Positions 10,795 through 20,687 of a DNA stretch of 64,000 nucleotides are shown here, piece after piece. The DNA is from Chimaeribacter californicus (GTDB lineage: Bacteria > Pseudomonadota > Gammaproteobacteria > Enterobacterales > Enterobacteriaceae), in NCBI RefSeq assembly GCF_002858675.1, contig NZ_PJZF01000027.1, positions 1-64,000 of the forward strand, given 5' to 3'. Within the stretch, counting starts at the first letter, position 1. The number at the start of each line of letters is the position of its first letter. A program made the position numbers and the translations under genes. Under the pieces are notes generated by a model. That model had not been told where the DNA came from. It did no database searches and worked only from the letters and a program-made list of their open reading frames with translations.

Positions 10795-13700
10795 TTATTC
10801 ACCCCCGCATACATAGGCCGCTGGGGTGGTTTCTGGGTATGAATTCTGCACGCCCAATGAGAGGTCAGACGCGAAGTAGTAGTTGGCCTGCGAGAGATCG
10901 CTTTCATTGGTCCAGTAGTCACTGGAGGTATCCCAGTTATAGGCGCTCATATTGCCCCACAAGCTGACCAGGCTGCTCATATTGCCCAGTGTCGGCAACC
11001 CACCGTTGCCTACGCATGCGGCCACCGCAGTGGGATGATCGCCCTGCGTACTGGAACCGGCAGTGTTGAACCAGCTGACGAAGTTCCAGTTCTCCGTGAC
11101 CACCTGCTGGGTCAGGTTGTCGGTGATGGTAATGGTGAGCGCGCCGTCTCCGGGGTTGCTGTTGAAGGTGACGGTGCCGTCATTGTCTACCGTTAACGCC
11201 GGGTTACTGCTTGCCCAGCTCAGGTTGCCCGATCCCCCGGCCAGCGTGATGTGGAAGCTCGCCCCCGGCCAGGCGATGCCCGGCCCCTGCCCGAAGGTTT
11301 TGCCGTTGGCATTGCCGCCGTTGGCATCCACCGCTTCACGCGACACCACCACGATCGGCGTGGTGAAGCTGACGTTGGCAGCGGCGGTTTTCGCCGGGTT
11401 CGGGTCCAGCGTCGCCGTGAGCACCACGGCGGGCAGCGTAGTGGCGCTGCGCACGGTGGCCGTGCCGTTGCCGCTTGCGTCCAGCGTTACCGGGCTGCCG
11501 GTAACGCTCACCGCGGGGTTATCCGCCGTCAGGGTGACAGTACCGACAATCGGATTGCCGAATGCATCTACCACCGATACCGCCACCGGGTTGTCGCTGT
11601 CGGTGGTGTAGATGCCGTTGCCGGACGGCGTCAGTGTGACCACCGCAGTGTTCAGATCCGGCACGAACTGGTACGGCCCGCCGGTGCCGGTCACGCCGTT
11701 ACTCAGGCGCGCCGCCACTGCTGTGGCCGTGCCTGCCTGCTGGCTGGTGAGGTTGAAGGTCACCTGCCCGTTGGCGTCGGTGGTGCCGCCCGGTACCGAG
11801 AGCTGGCCGAAGTCGGTGGTGTAGGTCACCGGCAGATCCGGCAGCACGTTGTTGTTGGCATCGCGCACTGTGGCAGTGACGATAACCGGCGTGACGCCAT
11901 CTGCCGGGACGGTGCTGGTATTGGCCTGCACCGTGACCACGGCGGTGGAGATGTCCGCCGTGAAGGTCACCGGATCGGCCCCGGTTGCCGTGCCGTTCAG
12001 GGTCGCGGTGAGGTTCGCCACCCCGGCCGCCAGGCTGCTCAGGCTCACGGTCAGTACGCCGTCACTGCCGGTATTGCCGCCGGGGGCGGAGAGCGTGCCG
12101 AGCGAGCTATTCCAGGTGATCGCCTGATCCGCCACCGGGTTGCTGTTGGCGTCGAGCACCGTGGCGGTGTAAGTCACGCTGTCGCTGCCGTTGGCAATCG
12201 CGGTGGTGCGGTCTACCGTCAGGCTGGCGATGTTGGCGGTAGAGGCGTCAGCGATAAAGGCGGCCGCTGGGGCACCCACTGCCGTTCCGCCGTTGACGCT
12301 GCCGCTGACCGCCACCGGCCCCGCCTGGGTGCTCACCAGCGGCAGCACCACCTGCCCGGCGGCGTTGGTCTGCCCGGTACCGCCGCTGCCGAAGGTGCCG
12401 CGATCGGTGACCAGCGTTACCGTCTGGTTGGCCAGCAGGTTGCCGTTGGCATCCGCGACGGTGGCGGTGTAGGTCAGCGGGTCGGTGCCGTTCGCCACTG
12501 CCGTGGTTTTGTCCACTGTGAGCGAGGTGATCTGCGCCGTCCCGGCATCTGCTGCGAAGGTCACCACCGGTGCGGCCGAGGCTGTGCCGCCGCTGAGCTG
12601 CGCGTTAACCTGCGCCGGCCCGGCGGTGGTGCTGCTCAGGGTGATGGTTGCCAGCCCATCCGCGCCGGTGCTGCTCTGCGCGCCCGCCAGGGTACCGAGG
12701 GTGGTGGCCCAATTTACCGCGATATCAGAGAGCGGGTTATTATTGGCGTCAGTCACGGTCGCGGTGTAGGTCACGGCATCGCTGCCGTTCGCCAGCGCCG
12801 TGGTTCTGTCCACCGTCACCGTACTTATCCGCGCGGTGGAGGGGTCGGCGGTAAAGGCCGCCGGGGTCGCGGTAATGGATGCACCGTTCGCCAGCGAGGC
12901 CCCGGCATTAATCGTGCCCGCTACCGTGCTGGTCGCCGTGGTCTGTGCCTGCCCGGCGGCGTTTGTCACTGCGGTGAGGGTACCCAGCGTGCCGAGGTTG
13001 GTGGTGAAGGTCACCGTCTGCCCGGGCACCGGGTTATCATTGATGTCCCGGACGTTGGCGGTATAGGTGATGGTGTCGCTGCCGTTTGCCAGCGCAGTGG
13101 ATTTGTCATGCGAGATACTGGCGATGGTGACGGTGGCCGGGTCGCCGGTAAAGGTTACCTCTTCCGCCACCCTGGCGGCACTGCTGCCGACTTGCGCATT
13201 CACCACGGCTGCCCCGGCTTGCAGGCTGGTGAGGGTGATGGTGGCGGTGCCGTCCGGCCCGGTGGTGCTGGTGGGCGCGGAGAGCGTGGCGAAATTGGTC
13301 GTCCAGCTCACGGTCTGGTTAGCCACCGGGTTGCCCTGCGCATCGGTCACCGTCGCGGTGTAGATCGCCTGATCGGTGCCGTTCGCCAGTACCAGTCGTT
13401 TATCCACGGTGAGTGCGGTGACGGTGGCGCTGCTGGTATCGGCGGTAAAGGTCACGGTCTGCGCGGTTTTTGCCGGCTGGTTCGGGATGGTGGCAGAGAC
13501 AATCGCCTCGCCGCGTTCGGTACTGGTCAGCGTGGTGAGGTAATGCCCCTGGGCGTTGGTGACGCCGGTGGGTGCCGCCAGCGTGCCGCGATCGGTGTTC
13601 AGCGTGATCGCCACACCGCTTACCGGGTTGTTATTGGCGTCCAGCACCAGCGCGTCGTAGGTCACCGGGTCACTGCCGTTGGCGATGGCGGTGAGCTTAT

Positions 13701-16254
13701 CCGGCGTCAGCGTGCTGACCACCGCGGTGGACGGATCGCCGCTGAAGGTGATCGGATCAGCAGTGATCGCCGCATTATTGCCGAGCCGCGCCGACACCAG
13801 CGCACTGCCCGCCGCCGCACTGGTCAACGTAATACTGCTGGTGCCGTTTGCGCCGGTGGTGGTGCTCCCGGCAGACATATTGCCGAGCGTGGTCGCCCAG
13901 TTCACGGTCTGCGCCGGGATCAGGTTGCCGTTGGCATCCACCACCGTCACGGTGAGGGTGACAGCGTCCGCGCCGTTGGCCAGCGCCTGGGTTTTATCTT
14001 CGGTTATCTGGCTGAAGGTGGCGGTGGCGGCATCCGGCACGAACAGCACCGGCGGTGCCTGCACCGGCTCGGAACCCGTTGGTTGCCCCGCCAGGCTCAC
14101 CTGCGCACTCTCTATTGCCACCCCGGCCTGGGTACTGGTCAGCGTCACGGTGGCAATGCCCTCTTCATTGGTGGTGCTGGCCGGCGCGGCATCCTCACCG
14201 AGCGAGGTGGCCCAGCGCACCAGTACCCCCTTCACTGGCTGATCGTTGTCATCCAGTACGCGGGCGCTGTAGATAACCGGGTCTTCCCCGTTGGCGATCG
14301 CCCGGTTCTTATTCACCGTCAGGCTGACGATCCGTGCATTACGCACTGCCACGGTTTCATTCACCGTAACGGCAGCCAGTGTCACCTCACCTACTGACGG
14401 CGTCACCACCACACTGCCGGGGTTGTTGCCGGCGGTGAGCAGCACCTGATAGACGCCCGGCGCGGTTTCATTGACGTTGCCGAGCCGGGCTGCGATCGCC
14501 GGTTGGGTGCTGCTGTCGGTGAGGGTTTCCGCCAGGGAGAATTTCAGGTCGGCCCCCAGCCCGGAGACCGGATTGCCCTCGGTGTCCACCACTTTCACCT
14601 CCACCAGCGAGGTGCTCTGGCCGTCGGCCATAATGTCGGTGGGGGTGGCGGTGGTGGTGGATTTCACATTATCGATCGCCGCGCCGTTTACGGTGATCAG
14701 CGACGAGGCGCTATTGGAGCGGTTGCCTTTGCTGTCCGCCGCGATGCCGGAAAGCGGGTAGCTGTTCGGGCTGCCGTCATATTTGAACGACGGCATTTTC
14801 ACCTGATAGCGCCCGCCGCCGAGATCGACCACCGCGCCGCCCGCGGCCACCAGTTCACTCTGCTGCCACTCAATGCGTGACAGCGCATATTTCGATTGCA
14901 GGGTATAGCCGATGTCATACAACTGCCCGCTGCGGCCGCTGATTTCCGGCGGCAGGCCGAGGGTGATCAGGATCTTTTTGCGGAACTCCATCACGATCTC
15001 GTTGTTGCGGTCCACCAGATCAAGCCGGCTGCCCGCCAGGCTGCGCTTCAGCGCCACATTTTCTGACGAGACCTGTTCATCCCACGGCACGCCGAAGGTG
15101 TAGTTAAACATCATGCTGTAGCGGGTGTCGTCCATCCCGCCTTTGCCCTGGCGGTAGTCCACACCGAAACTCACCAGCGGTACCGGGGTGTAGTTCACCC
15201 CAACGGTGATGGCGTGCGGATCTTTCTGCCGGTTGTCGATGCCGAACAGCGCCACGCTGTTACCGTAGTACTGTTCATACGCCAGTTTGCCGCCCACCTG
15301 CGGATAGGCCGGAATATAGCCCTGCGCCATCACGTCCCAGCCGTTGGCCGGGCGCTCCTCATAATCTTCCAGCTCTTTGGAATCCACCCAGTTAGTGAGG
15401 CGCATATAGACGTTGGTGGAGAGTTTCAGGTAGTCGCGCCACGCCTCCAGCCCCAGCCCCATGCGGGCATTATTGTTGGTGATTTCCTGGTCGTAGAAAG
15501 CGTTGTAACCGAACATCCAGCCGTTGTCGGTAAAGTGGCGCTGGCCGAAGCCGAGGTTGGCGATCACCCGGTCGCTGACGTCACGCACGCCGAACTGGGT
15601 GAAGAAGATGCGTGAGCGGCTCTGCCAGAGCGGGGAGAGCATATCCAGCGAGCTGCTGTCGAGGTCACTGCCGTCAGCCACCGCCAGGTTGGCGCGCACG
15701 GTGCCGAACTGGCTGAGCCAGCCCTCTACGGTGGAGGTGGCGGCCTGCGCGGCCTGCGCCTGCACAAAGTTCTGGGCAGCGTCACCGTTGCTGTAGCGGC
15801 CGCCGGTGGCCTGGCCGAAGGCTTTGGCCTGCTGGGCGAAGACGCGCTCATCCGGCGCTTTTTCCTCACTGAGCGGGGTGCCGCCCAGTTGCGGCAGCGC
15901 CTGATCGCGCTCACTCATCGGGATCAGCAGAATATCGCCGCCGCTGAGACGCAGCATCGCCTCGCGGTTGGGCTGGCGGTACTGGTTCAGTTTCCAGAGG
16001 TCGTCCAGGGTCAGGTGTTTACGCTGGGCCACCAGCGTCGCATTTTCACCGGGCTGCAGGGTGTACATACTGGCGCGGCTGAGGGTCTGCTCCTCCAGCT
16101 GCACGCCCGGCCGGGGGGCGGGGGCGGCGCGTGCCTGGAGCGGCAGCAACATAAGTAACAGCTGAAGGAAAATTTGCAGCCATGCGGTGCACAGCAACAG
16201 ACAGCGATGCGCGCGCACCGCCCCAAGAAGAGACGTGCCGGAGGAAAGGTTCAT
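10795..16254 (-). CDS. Intimin/invasin-like inverse autotransporter adhesin with 11 Ig-like repeats
   Basis: A 1819-residue outer-membrane adhesin. Order: signal peptide with a long charged start (cleavage probably after residue 43); a LysM-like periplasmic domain at about 63-112 (YTLQPGENATLV...DILLIP); an inverse-autotransporter beta-barrel at about 175-392 (LGFGQRHFTDNGWMFGYNAFYD, ending YTFGVPWDEQV). A linker then leads to about 11 bacterial Ig-like (Big_1) domains at about 521-1635, and a C-terminal domain carrying two Cys (AACVGNGG and YVCGGE), similar in layout to the lectin-like tip of intimin and invasin. The passenger is C-terminal, as in type Ve secretion, and should project from the surface to bind other cells or a host surface. 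The gene stands alone with its own terminator and a long AT-rich upstream region. The ligand is unknown. Confidence 0.93.
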   Translation of the reverse strand: MNLSSGTSLLGAVRAHRCLLLCTAWLQIFLQLLLMLLPLQARAAPAPRPGVQLEEQTLSRASMYTLQPGENATLVAQRKHLTLDDLWKLNQYRQPNREAMLRLSGGDILLIPMSERDQALPQLGGTPLSEEKAPDERVFAQQAKAFGQATGGRYSNGDAAQNFVQAQAAQAATSTVEGWLSQFGTVRANLAVADGSDLDSSSLDMLSPLWQSRSRIFFTQFGVRDVSDRVIANLGFGQRHFTDNGWMFGYNAFYDQEITNNNARMGLGLEAWRDYLKLSTNVYMRLTNWVDSKELEDYEERPANGWDVMAQGYIPAYPQVGGKLAYEQYYGNSVALFGIDNRQKDPHAITVGVNYTPVPLVSFGVDYRQGKGGMDDTRYSMMFNYTFGVPWDEQVSSENVALKRSLAGSRLDLVDRNNEIVMEFRKKILITLGLPPEISGRSGQLYDIGYTLQSKYALSRIEWQQSELVAAGGAVVDLGGGRYQVKMPSFKYDGSPNSYPLSGIAADSKGNRSNSASSLITVNGAAIDNVKSTTTATPTDIMADGQSTSLVEVKVVDTEGNPVSGLGADLKFSLAETLTDSSTQPAIAARLGNVNETAPGVYQVLLTAGNNPGSVVVTPSVGEVTLAAVTVNETVAVRNARIVSLTVNKNRAIANGEDPVIYSARVLDDNDQPVKGVLVRWATSLGEDAAPASTTNEEGIATVTLTSTQAGVAIESAQVSLAGQPTGSEPVQAPPVLFVPDAATATFSQITEDKTQALANGADAVTLTVTVVDANGNLIPAQTVNWATTLGNMSAGSTTTGANGTSSITLTSAAAGSALVSARLGNNAAITADPITFSGDPSTAVVSTLTPDKLTAIANGSDPVTYDALVLDANNNPVSGVAITLNTDRGTLAAPTGVTNAQGHYLTTLTSTERGEAIVSATIPNQPAKTAQTVTFTADTSSATVTALTVDKRLVLANGTDQAIYTATVTDAQGNPVANQTVSWTTNFATLSAPTSTTGPDGTATITLTSLQAGAAVVNAQVGSSAARVAEEVTFTGDPATVTIASISHDKSTALANGSDTITYTANVRDINDNPVPGQTVTFTTNLGTLGTLTAVTNAAGQAQTTATSTVAGTINAGASLANGASITATPAAFTADPSTARISTVTVDRTTALANGSDAVTYTATVTDANNNPLSDIAVNWATTLGTLAGAQSSTGADGLATITLSSTTAGPAQVNAQLSGGTASAAPVVTFAADAGTAQITSLTVDKTTAVANGTDPLTYTATVADANGNLLANQTVTLVTDRGTFGSGGTGQTNAAGQVVLPLVSTQAGPVAVSGSVNGGTAVGAPAAAFIADASTANIASLTVDRTTAIANGSDSVTYTATVLDANSNPVADQAITWNSSLGTLSAPGGNTGSDGVLTVSLSSLAAGVANLTATLNGTATGADPVTFTADISTAVVTVQANTSTVPADGVTPVIVTATVRDANNNVLPDLPVTYTTDFGQLSVPGGTTDANGQVTFNLTSQQAGTATAVAARLSNGVTGTGGPYQFVPDLNTAVVTLTPSGNGIYTTDSDNPVAVSVVDAFGNPIVGTVTLTADNPAVSVTGSPVTLDASGNGTATVRSATTLPAVVLTATLDPNPAKTAAANVSFTTPIVVVSREAVDANGGNANGKTFGQGPGIAWPGASFHITLAGGSGNLSWASSNPALTVDNDGTVTFNSNPGDGALTITITDNLTQQVVTENWNFVSWFNTAGSSTQGDHPTAVAACVGNGGLPTLGNMSSLVSLWGNMSAYNWDTSSDYWTNESDLSQANYYFASDLSLGVQNSYPETTPAAYVCGGE
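11350..14695 (-). repeat. Coding repeat array: about 11 Big_1 domains in the adhesin
   Basis: Each unit opens with a pattern like TVDKTTALANGSDAVTYTATV and later has an AGxATVTLTS strand. The codons for the ANG motif (GCCGTT on the plus strand) recur at 13972, 13675, 13378, 13081, 12784 and 12487: five consecutive intervals of exactly 297 bp. The next interval (to 12187) is 300 bp. The outer units are more diverged. This regular spacing points to expansion by duplication and makes copy-number change by recombination likely. Confidence 0.9.
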
Positions 16255-16983
16255 TGTTATATCCCACCCTGTTTACCGAATTTAAAATAAAGCTGGCCCG
16301 CGTCTTTATCAGCACGCACTCACACGGGAATAAGCGACCGGTTAATTCCGGCCGCTTCTGGAAAACAGACCACTGCATATAAAGGCGATGAATAGCCGGC
16401 ACCGCCCGGCACCACAAGAAAAGGTAAACGTAACAAGATTTATCTGACCATAAACGTATAGTCTTTAATTAATGCTGTCAAACGTCACTGTTTATTTTTA
16501 ACGCCGTTTTCTGTGCTGTGTTAATTTCTCTGCACGGCGCGCACCGGCACAAGAAATCTTTTATCAAGCTACAGCAACTACTTGTTTTTTAAAAATTAAT
16601 AAAGTCTTAATTTTATCCTTATTTCAATTAACGCTCTATTTCTGTGAAAAGTTTAGAGACATTAACCGGGAATAAAAATCAGGCTCACTTCACATTTTTA
16701 TCCGCATAAGCGGAACGGCTATTAATAATTTAATCGTGACGCAAAAAATAAACTTAATCATTCCCCTGCTGACTGGTTACGCCTGTTAATCATCCCGGTT
16801 TTATCATGTTAAATTCAAGCCGCTAATGTAATTAATAAAAATGCCCTGATAGGGAGGAAAGCAAGCTACGCGGATAAAGATCGATAAGAGGGGGCGCACG
16901 GCGGGAAATAAAAAGCGTTAAAGGGGATAAATAAACAGGCGGCTCGGGGCCGCCTGGGAAAATTTTCACTCACCGGAAGCCAT
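16255..16983. other. AT-rich gene-free region upstream of the adhesin
   Basis: No convincing gene on either strand. The stretch from about 16430 to 16860 is far richer in A and T than its surroundings, with long A/T runs such as those near 16580-16640. It must contain the adhesin promoter and is a typical target for H-NS-type silencing. The right end holds the alr terminator. Confidence 0.7.
16927..16956 (-). terminator. Probable terminator after alr
   Basis: Stem CAGGCGGC/GCCGCCTG (16936-16943 with 16949-16956) with a five-base loop. The minus-strand tail TTTATTTATCC is only moderately T-rich. It lies 28 bases beyond the alr stop. Confidence 0.65.
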
Positions 16984-18063
16984 CTATTCTTCCAGGTACT
17001 CCATCGCCACGCGCGATGTCAGTTTGGTAATCAGTTCATAGGCGCTGATGCCGGTCGCGGCGGCCACGCGCTCAACCGGCAGCACGTCGCCCCAGAGGAT
17101 CGCATCATCCCCGACCCGATCCTGGGCATCCGGGCCGAGATCGACCGAGATCATGTCCATCGACACCCGGCCGACAATCGCCACCTCGCGCCCGTTGATC
17201 CACACCGGCGTGCCGGTCGGCGCGCTGCGCGGGTAGCCGTCACCGTAGCCGATGGCGATCACACCGAGGCGGGTGTCACGCTCACTCTGCCAGATGCCGT
17301 TATAGCCGACCGGCTCACCGGCGCGGTGTTCCCGCACTGCGATCAGGCTGGCTTTCAGCGTCATCGCCGGGTGGAAACCGTGGTCTGCGGCCTGGCCCTG
17401 CGCCAGCGGCGACACGCCGTACAGCACAATACCGGGCCGCACCCAGTGCCGGTGCGCGTCCGCCCACAGCAGAATGCCGCCGGACGCGGCGATCGACTGT
17501 TCGCCCGGTTTGCCCTGGACGAAGCGGTCAAAACAGGCGAGCTGGTCAAGCGTGGTGCGCTTTTCCGGCTCATCCGCGCTGCTGAAGTGGCTCATGATGT
17601 TGACCGGCCGGCTGACGTTGCGGCAGGCGCACAGGCGGCGGTAGAAGGCCTCCGCCTCCTCCGGGCGCACACCGAGGCGGTGCATGCCGCTGTCGAGCTT
17701 CATCCAGACTTTCACCGGCCGCGGCAGATCCGCCTGTTCCAGCGCCTGAAGCTGCTCCTCGCTGTGCACGGCGGTGTCGATGTTATTCGCCACCAGCACC
17801 GGCAGGTCATCCGCACTGAAGAAGCCCTCCAGCAGCAGGATCGGTTTCACGATGCCGCCGGAGCGCAGGGTCAGCGCCTCGCCGATGCGCGCCACGCCGT
17901 AGCAGTCGGCGTCTTGCAGGGTGTGCGCCGTTTCCAGCAGCCCATGCCCGTAGGCATTGGCTTTGACCACGGCCACCAGATGGCTTTGCGGGGCCAGACG
18001 GCGCACCTGTTGCAGGTTATGCCGCAGGGCGCGGCGGTCAATCACCGCGGTTGCCGCTTTCAT
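16984..18063 (-). CDS. alr: Alanine racemase, biosynthetic
   Basis: Converts L-alanine to D-alanine for peptidoglycan, using PLP. The 359-residue length equals E. coli Alr. The PLP lysine is Lys34 in [10 protein letters not shown]. The C-terminal barrel carries the partner-subunit catalytic Tyr in the EPVGYNGIW segment, and [11 protein letters not shown] lies near residue 300. The ATG at 18063 follows AAGGAAGAG. It lies 26 bp downstream of dnaB in the same direction, as in E. coli, where alr is the constitutive racemase and dadX the catabolic one. Confidence 0.97.
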   Translation of the reverse strand: MKAATAVIDRRALRHNLQQVRRLAPQSHLVAVVKANAYGHGLLETAHTLQDADCYGVARIGEALTLRSGGIVKPILLLEGFFSADDLPVLVANNIDTAVHSEEQLQALEQADLPRPVKVWMKLDSGMHRLGVRPEEAEAFYRRLCACRNVSRPVNIMSHFSSADEPEKRTTLDQLACFDRFVQGKPGEQSIAASGGILLWADAHRHWVRPGIVLYGVSPLAQGQAADHGFHPAMTLKASLIAVREHRAGEPVGYNGIWQSERDTRLGVIAIGYGDGYPRSAPTGTPVWINGREVAIVGRVSMDMISVDLGPDAQDRVGDDAILWGDVLPVERVAAATGISAYELITKLTSRVAMEYLEE

Positions 18064-18089
18064 GTCTCTTCCTTAGTGAGGGGGTGCCG

Positions 18090-19496
18090 TTATTCGTCGT
18101 CGTATTGCGGGCCGGCGTAGTTGTCAAAGCGCGACCACTGGCCGTTAAAGGTCAGCCGCACTGAGCCAATCGGGCCGTTACGCTGTTTACCAATGATAAT
18201 CTCCGCGATGCCTTTCAGGTCACTGTTCTCGTGGTAGACCTCATCACGGTAGATGAACATGATAAGGTCCGCATCCTGCTCGATGGAGCCGGATTCACGC
18301 AGGTCGGAGTTGACCGGGCGCTTGTCGGCGCGCTGCTCCAGGGAGCGGTTAAGCTGCGACAGCGCCACCACCGGCACCTGCAACTCTTTCGCCAGCGCCT
18401 TCAGCGAGCGGGAGATCTCGGCGATCTCCAGCGTGCGGTTGTCAGAGAGCGACGGCACGCGCATCAGCTGGAGGTAGTCGATCATGATCATGCTCAGACC
18501 GCCGTGCTCGCGGAACACGCGGCGCGCGCGGGAGCGCACCTCGGTCGGCGTCAGGCCGGAGGAGTCATCGATGTACATGTTGCGTTTTTCCAGCAGGATG
18601 CCCATGGTGCTGGAGATGCGCGCCCAGTCCTCATCATCGAGCTGGCCGGTACGGATGCGCGTCTGGTCCACGCGGGAGAGCGACGCCAGCATACGCATCA
18701 TCAGCTGCTCGCCGGGCATCTCCAGGCTGAAGATCAGCACCGGTTTCTCCTGCAACATCGCGGCGTTTTCGCACAGGTTCATGGCGAAGGTGGTTTTACC
18801 CATCGACGGACGCGCCGCCACGATGATCAGATCCGATTTCTGCAAACCGGCGGTTTTTTTGTTGAGATCCTGGTAGCCGGTATCCACGCCGGTGACGCCG
18901 TCGTGCGGCGTCTGGTAAAGCGACTCAATGCGCGACACGGTCGCTTCCAGGATCTGGTCAATGCTTTTCGGCCCTTCATCCTTGTTGGCACGGTTTTCCG
19001 CAATCTGGAACACGCGCGACTCGGCGAGATCGAGCAGGTCTTCACTGCTGCGGCCTTGCGGGTCGTAGCCCGCGTCGGCGATCTCATTGGCCACCGAGAT
19101 CATCTCACGCACCACCGCACGCTCGCGCACGATGTCGGCATAGGCGGAAATGTTGGCAGCGCTCGGCGTGTTTTTAGAGAGCTCCGCCAGGTAAGCGAAG
19201 CCGCCCACCGACTCCAGATCGCCGCGCTGCTCCAGCGATTCCGAGAGCGTGATCAGGTCAATCGGCTTGCTCATCTCCAGCAGGCGCTGCATCTCGGTGA
19301 AGATCAACCGGTGCGGGCGGCTGAAGAAATCGTTCGCCGCCACGCGCTCTGATACGTTGTCCCAGCGTTCGTTGTCCAGCATTAACCCGCCCAGCACGGA
19401 CTGCTCCGCCTCCAGCGAGTGCGGTGGGAGTTTCAGCCCTTCCATCTGGCGGTCTCGGGTTTCGGTGGGTTTGCTGAAGGGTTTTTTGGCTGACAT
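18090..19496 (-). CDS. dnaB: Replicative DNA helicase
   Basis: A ring-shaped hexameric helicase that unwinds DNA at the replication fork and interacts with DnaG primase. It has 468 residues; E. coli DnaB has 471. The N-terminal domain begins near LKLPPHSLEAEQSVLGGLMLD. The RecA-like motor domain has Walker A ARPSMGKTTFAMN near 226-238, Walker B MIIDYLQLM, and the C-terminal motif SQLNRSLEQRADKRP. The open frame continues 37 codons upstream, but the ATG at 19496 matches family N-termini (MSAKKPF). No intein is present. It is divergent from qorA, and the 201-bp gap holds both promoters. Confidence 0.97.
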   Translation of the reverse strand: MSAKKPFSKPTETRDRQMEGLKLPPHSLEAEQSVLGGLMLDNERWDNVSERVAANDFFSRPHRLIFTEMQRLLEMSKPIDLITLSESLEQRGDLESVGGFAYLAELSKNTPSAANISAYADIVRERAVVREMISVANEIADAGYDPQGRSSEDLLDLAESRVFQIAENRANKDEGPKSIDQILEATVSRIESLYQTPHDGVTGVDTGYQDLNKKTAGLQKSDLIIVAARPSMGKTTFAMNLCENAAMLQEKPVLIFSLEMPGEQLMMRMLASLSRVDQTRIRTGQLDDEDWARISSTMGILLEKRNMYIDDSSGLTPTEVRSRARRVFREHGGLSMIMIDYLQLMRVPSLSDNRTLEIAEISRSLKALAKELQVPVVALSQLNRSLEQRADKRPVNSDLRESGSIEQDADLIMFIYRDEVYHENSDLKGIAEIIIGKQRNGPIGSVRLTFNGQWSRFDNYAGPQYDDE

Positions 19497-19697
19497 GGGT
19501 AGATTTGTTTCCTGGGGTAAAGGGTTCCTGCCTGTGAGGAGGGCTGCGGCAGGCGCAGCAGAAATTCGACGCGTCAGTATACTCAATTCTCTTAGTGCTT
19601 TCTGCACTATCCCTCTGCGGTATTGTGAAAAGCACAGGCTGGAAAGGTGCCCCGCTTTGGCGTAGCGTGAAGGAAACCCTTAACGGAGAAGAGTGAC

Positions 19698-20687
19698 ATG
19701 GCTAAACGCATTCAGTTTTCCGCCACCGGCGGGCCGGACGTGCTGGAATATGTGGACTTTACCCCGGCCGACCCCGGCGATCAGGAAATTCAGGTGGAGA
19801 ACCGGGCAATCGGCATCAACTACATTGACACCTATGTGCGCAGCGGCCTGTATGCCCCGGCCACCCTGCCCTCCGGGCTGGGCACCGAGGCGGCGGGCGT
19901 GGTCACCAAAGTTGGCCGGGGCGTCAGCCACCTGAAAGCGGGCGACCGCGTGGTGTATGCGCAATCGGGGCTGGGGGCCTACAGCGAGGTGCACAACGTG
20001 CCGGCAGACAAGGCCGCGCCGCTGCCGCAGGGGATAAGCTTCGAGCTGGCGGCGGCCTCATTCCTGAAAGGGCTGACCGTCTACTACCTGCTGCGCCAGA
20101 CCCACGAAGTGCAGCCGGGCGAAGTGTTCCTGTTCCATGCGGCGGCCGGGGGCGTCGGGCTTATCGCCTGCCAGTGGGCGAAAGCGCTGGGCGCGAAACT
20201 GATCGGCACCGTGAGCAGTGATGAGAAAGCCGAACGGGCGAAACAGGCCGGGGCCTGGGCGGTGATCAACTCCCAGCGGGAGGACATCGCGGCGCGCGTG
20301 GCGGAGCTGACGCAGGGTGAAAAAGTGGGCGTGGTGTTTGACTCGGTGGGCAAAGAGACCTGGCTGGATTCCCTCAACAGCCTGAAACGCCGCGGCCTGA
20401 TGGTGAGCTTCGGCAACGCGTCCGGCCCGGTGACCGGGGTGGATCTCGGCATCCTGAACCAGAAAGGCTCGCTGTTTGTCACCCGCCCGTCGCTTAACGG
20501 TTATGTCACGAATTACCAGGAGCTGCTGAGTGCCAGCCAGGAGCTGTTCGCCATGCTGGCCAGCGGGGCGATTCATGTGGAGGTGCCGGAAAGCCAGAAG
20601 TTCCCGCTTTCCGAAGCGAAGCGTGCTCATGAACTGCTGCAAAGCCGCCGCACGCAGGGTTCCAGCCTGCTGATTCCCGGCCACTGA
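19698..20687 (+). CDS. qorA: NADPH-dependent quinone oxidoreductase
   Basis: A zinc-free medium-chain dehydrogenase/reductase of the zeta-crystallin type, 329 residues (E. coli QorA 327), reducing quinones with NADPH. The N-terminal part has IGINYIDTYVRSGLY. The nucleotide-binding fold has HAAAGGVGLIACQWAKALGA near 149-168, and the zinc-ligand Cys residues of alcohol dehydrogenases are absent. The ATG follows GGAGAAGAG. It lies divergently next to dnaB as in E. coli. Confidence 0.93.
   Translation: MAKRIQFSATGGPDVLEYVDFTPADPGDQEIQVENRAIGINYIDTYVRSGLYAPATLPSGLGTEAAGVVTKVGRGVSHLKAGDRVVYAQSGLGAYSEVHNVPADKAAPLPQGISFELAAASFLKGLTVYYLLRQTHEVQPGEVFLFHAAAGGVGLIACQWAKALGAKLIGTVSSDEKAERAKQAGAWAVINSQREDIAARVAELTQGEKVGVVFDSVGKETWLDSLNSLKRRGLMVSFGNASGPVTGVDLGILNQKGSLFVTRPSLNGYVTNYQELLSASQELFAMLASGAIHVEVPESQKFPLSEAKRAHELLQSRRTQGSSLLIPGH

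Noticed and set aside
11251-14397. A 1048-codon open frame on the plus strand
   Set aside because: It lies wholly antisense to the Ig-repeat region of the adhesin, has Arg/Gly/His-rich low-complexity translation, no ribosome-binding site and no domain pattern. It is a by-product of GC-rich repeats on the other strand.
11350-14695. Regular ~300-bp repeats considered as a mobile or satellite-like array
   Set aside because: They are in frame, encode Big_1-type domains and have the expected strand pattern; they are coding repeats of one protein.
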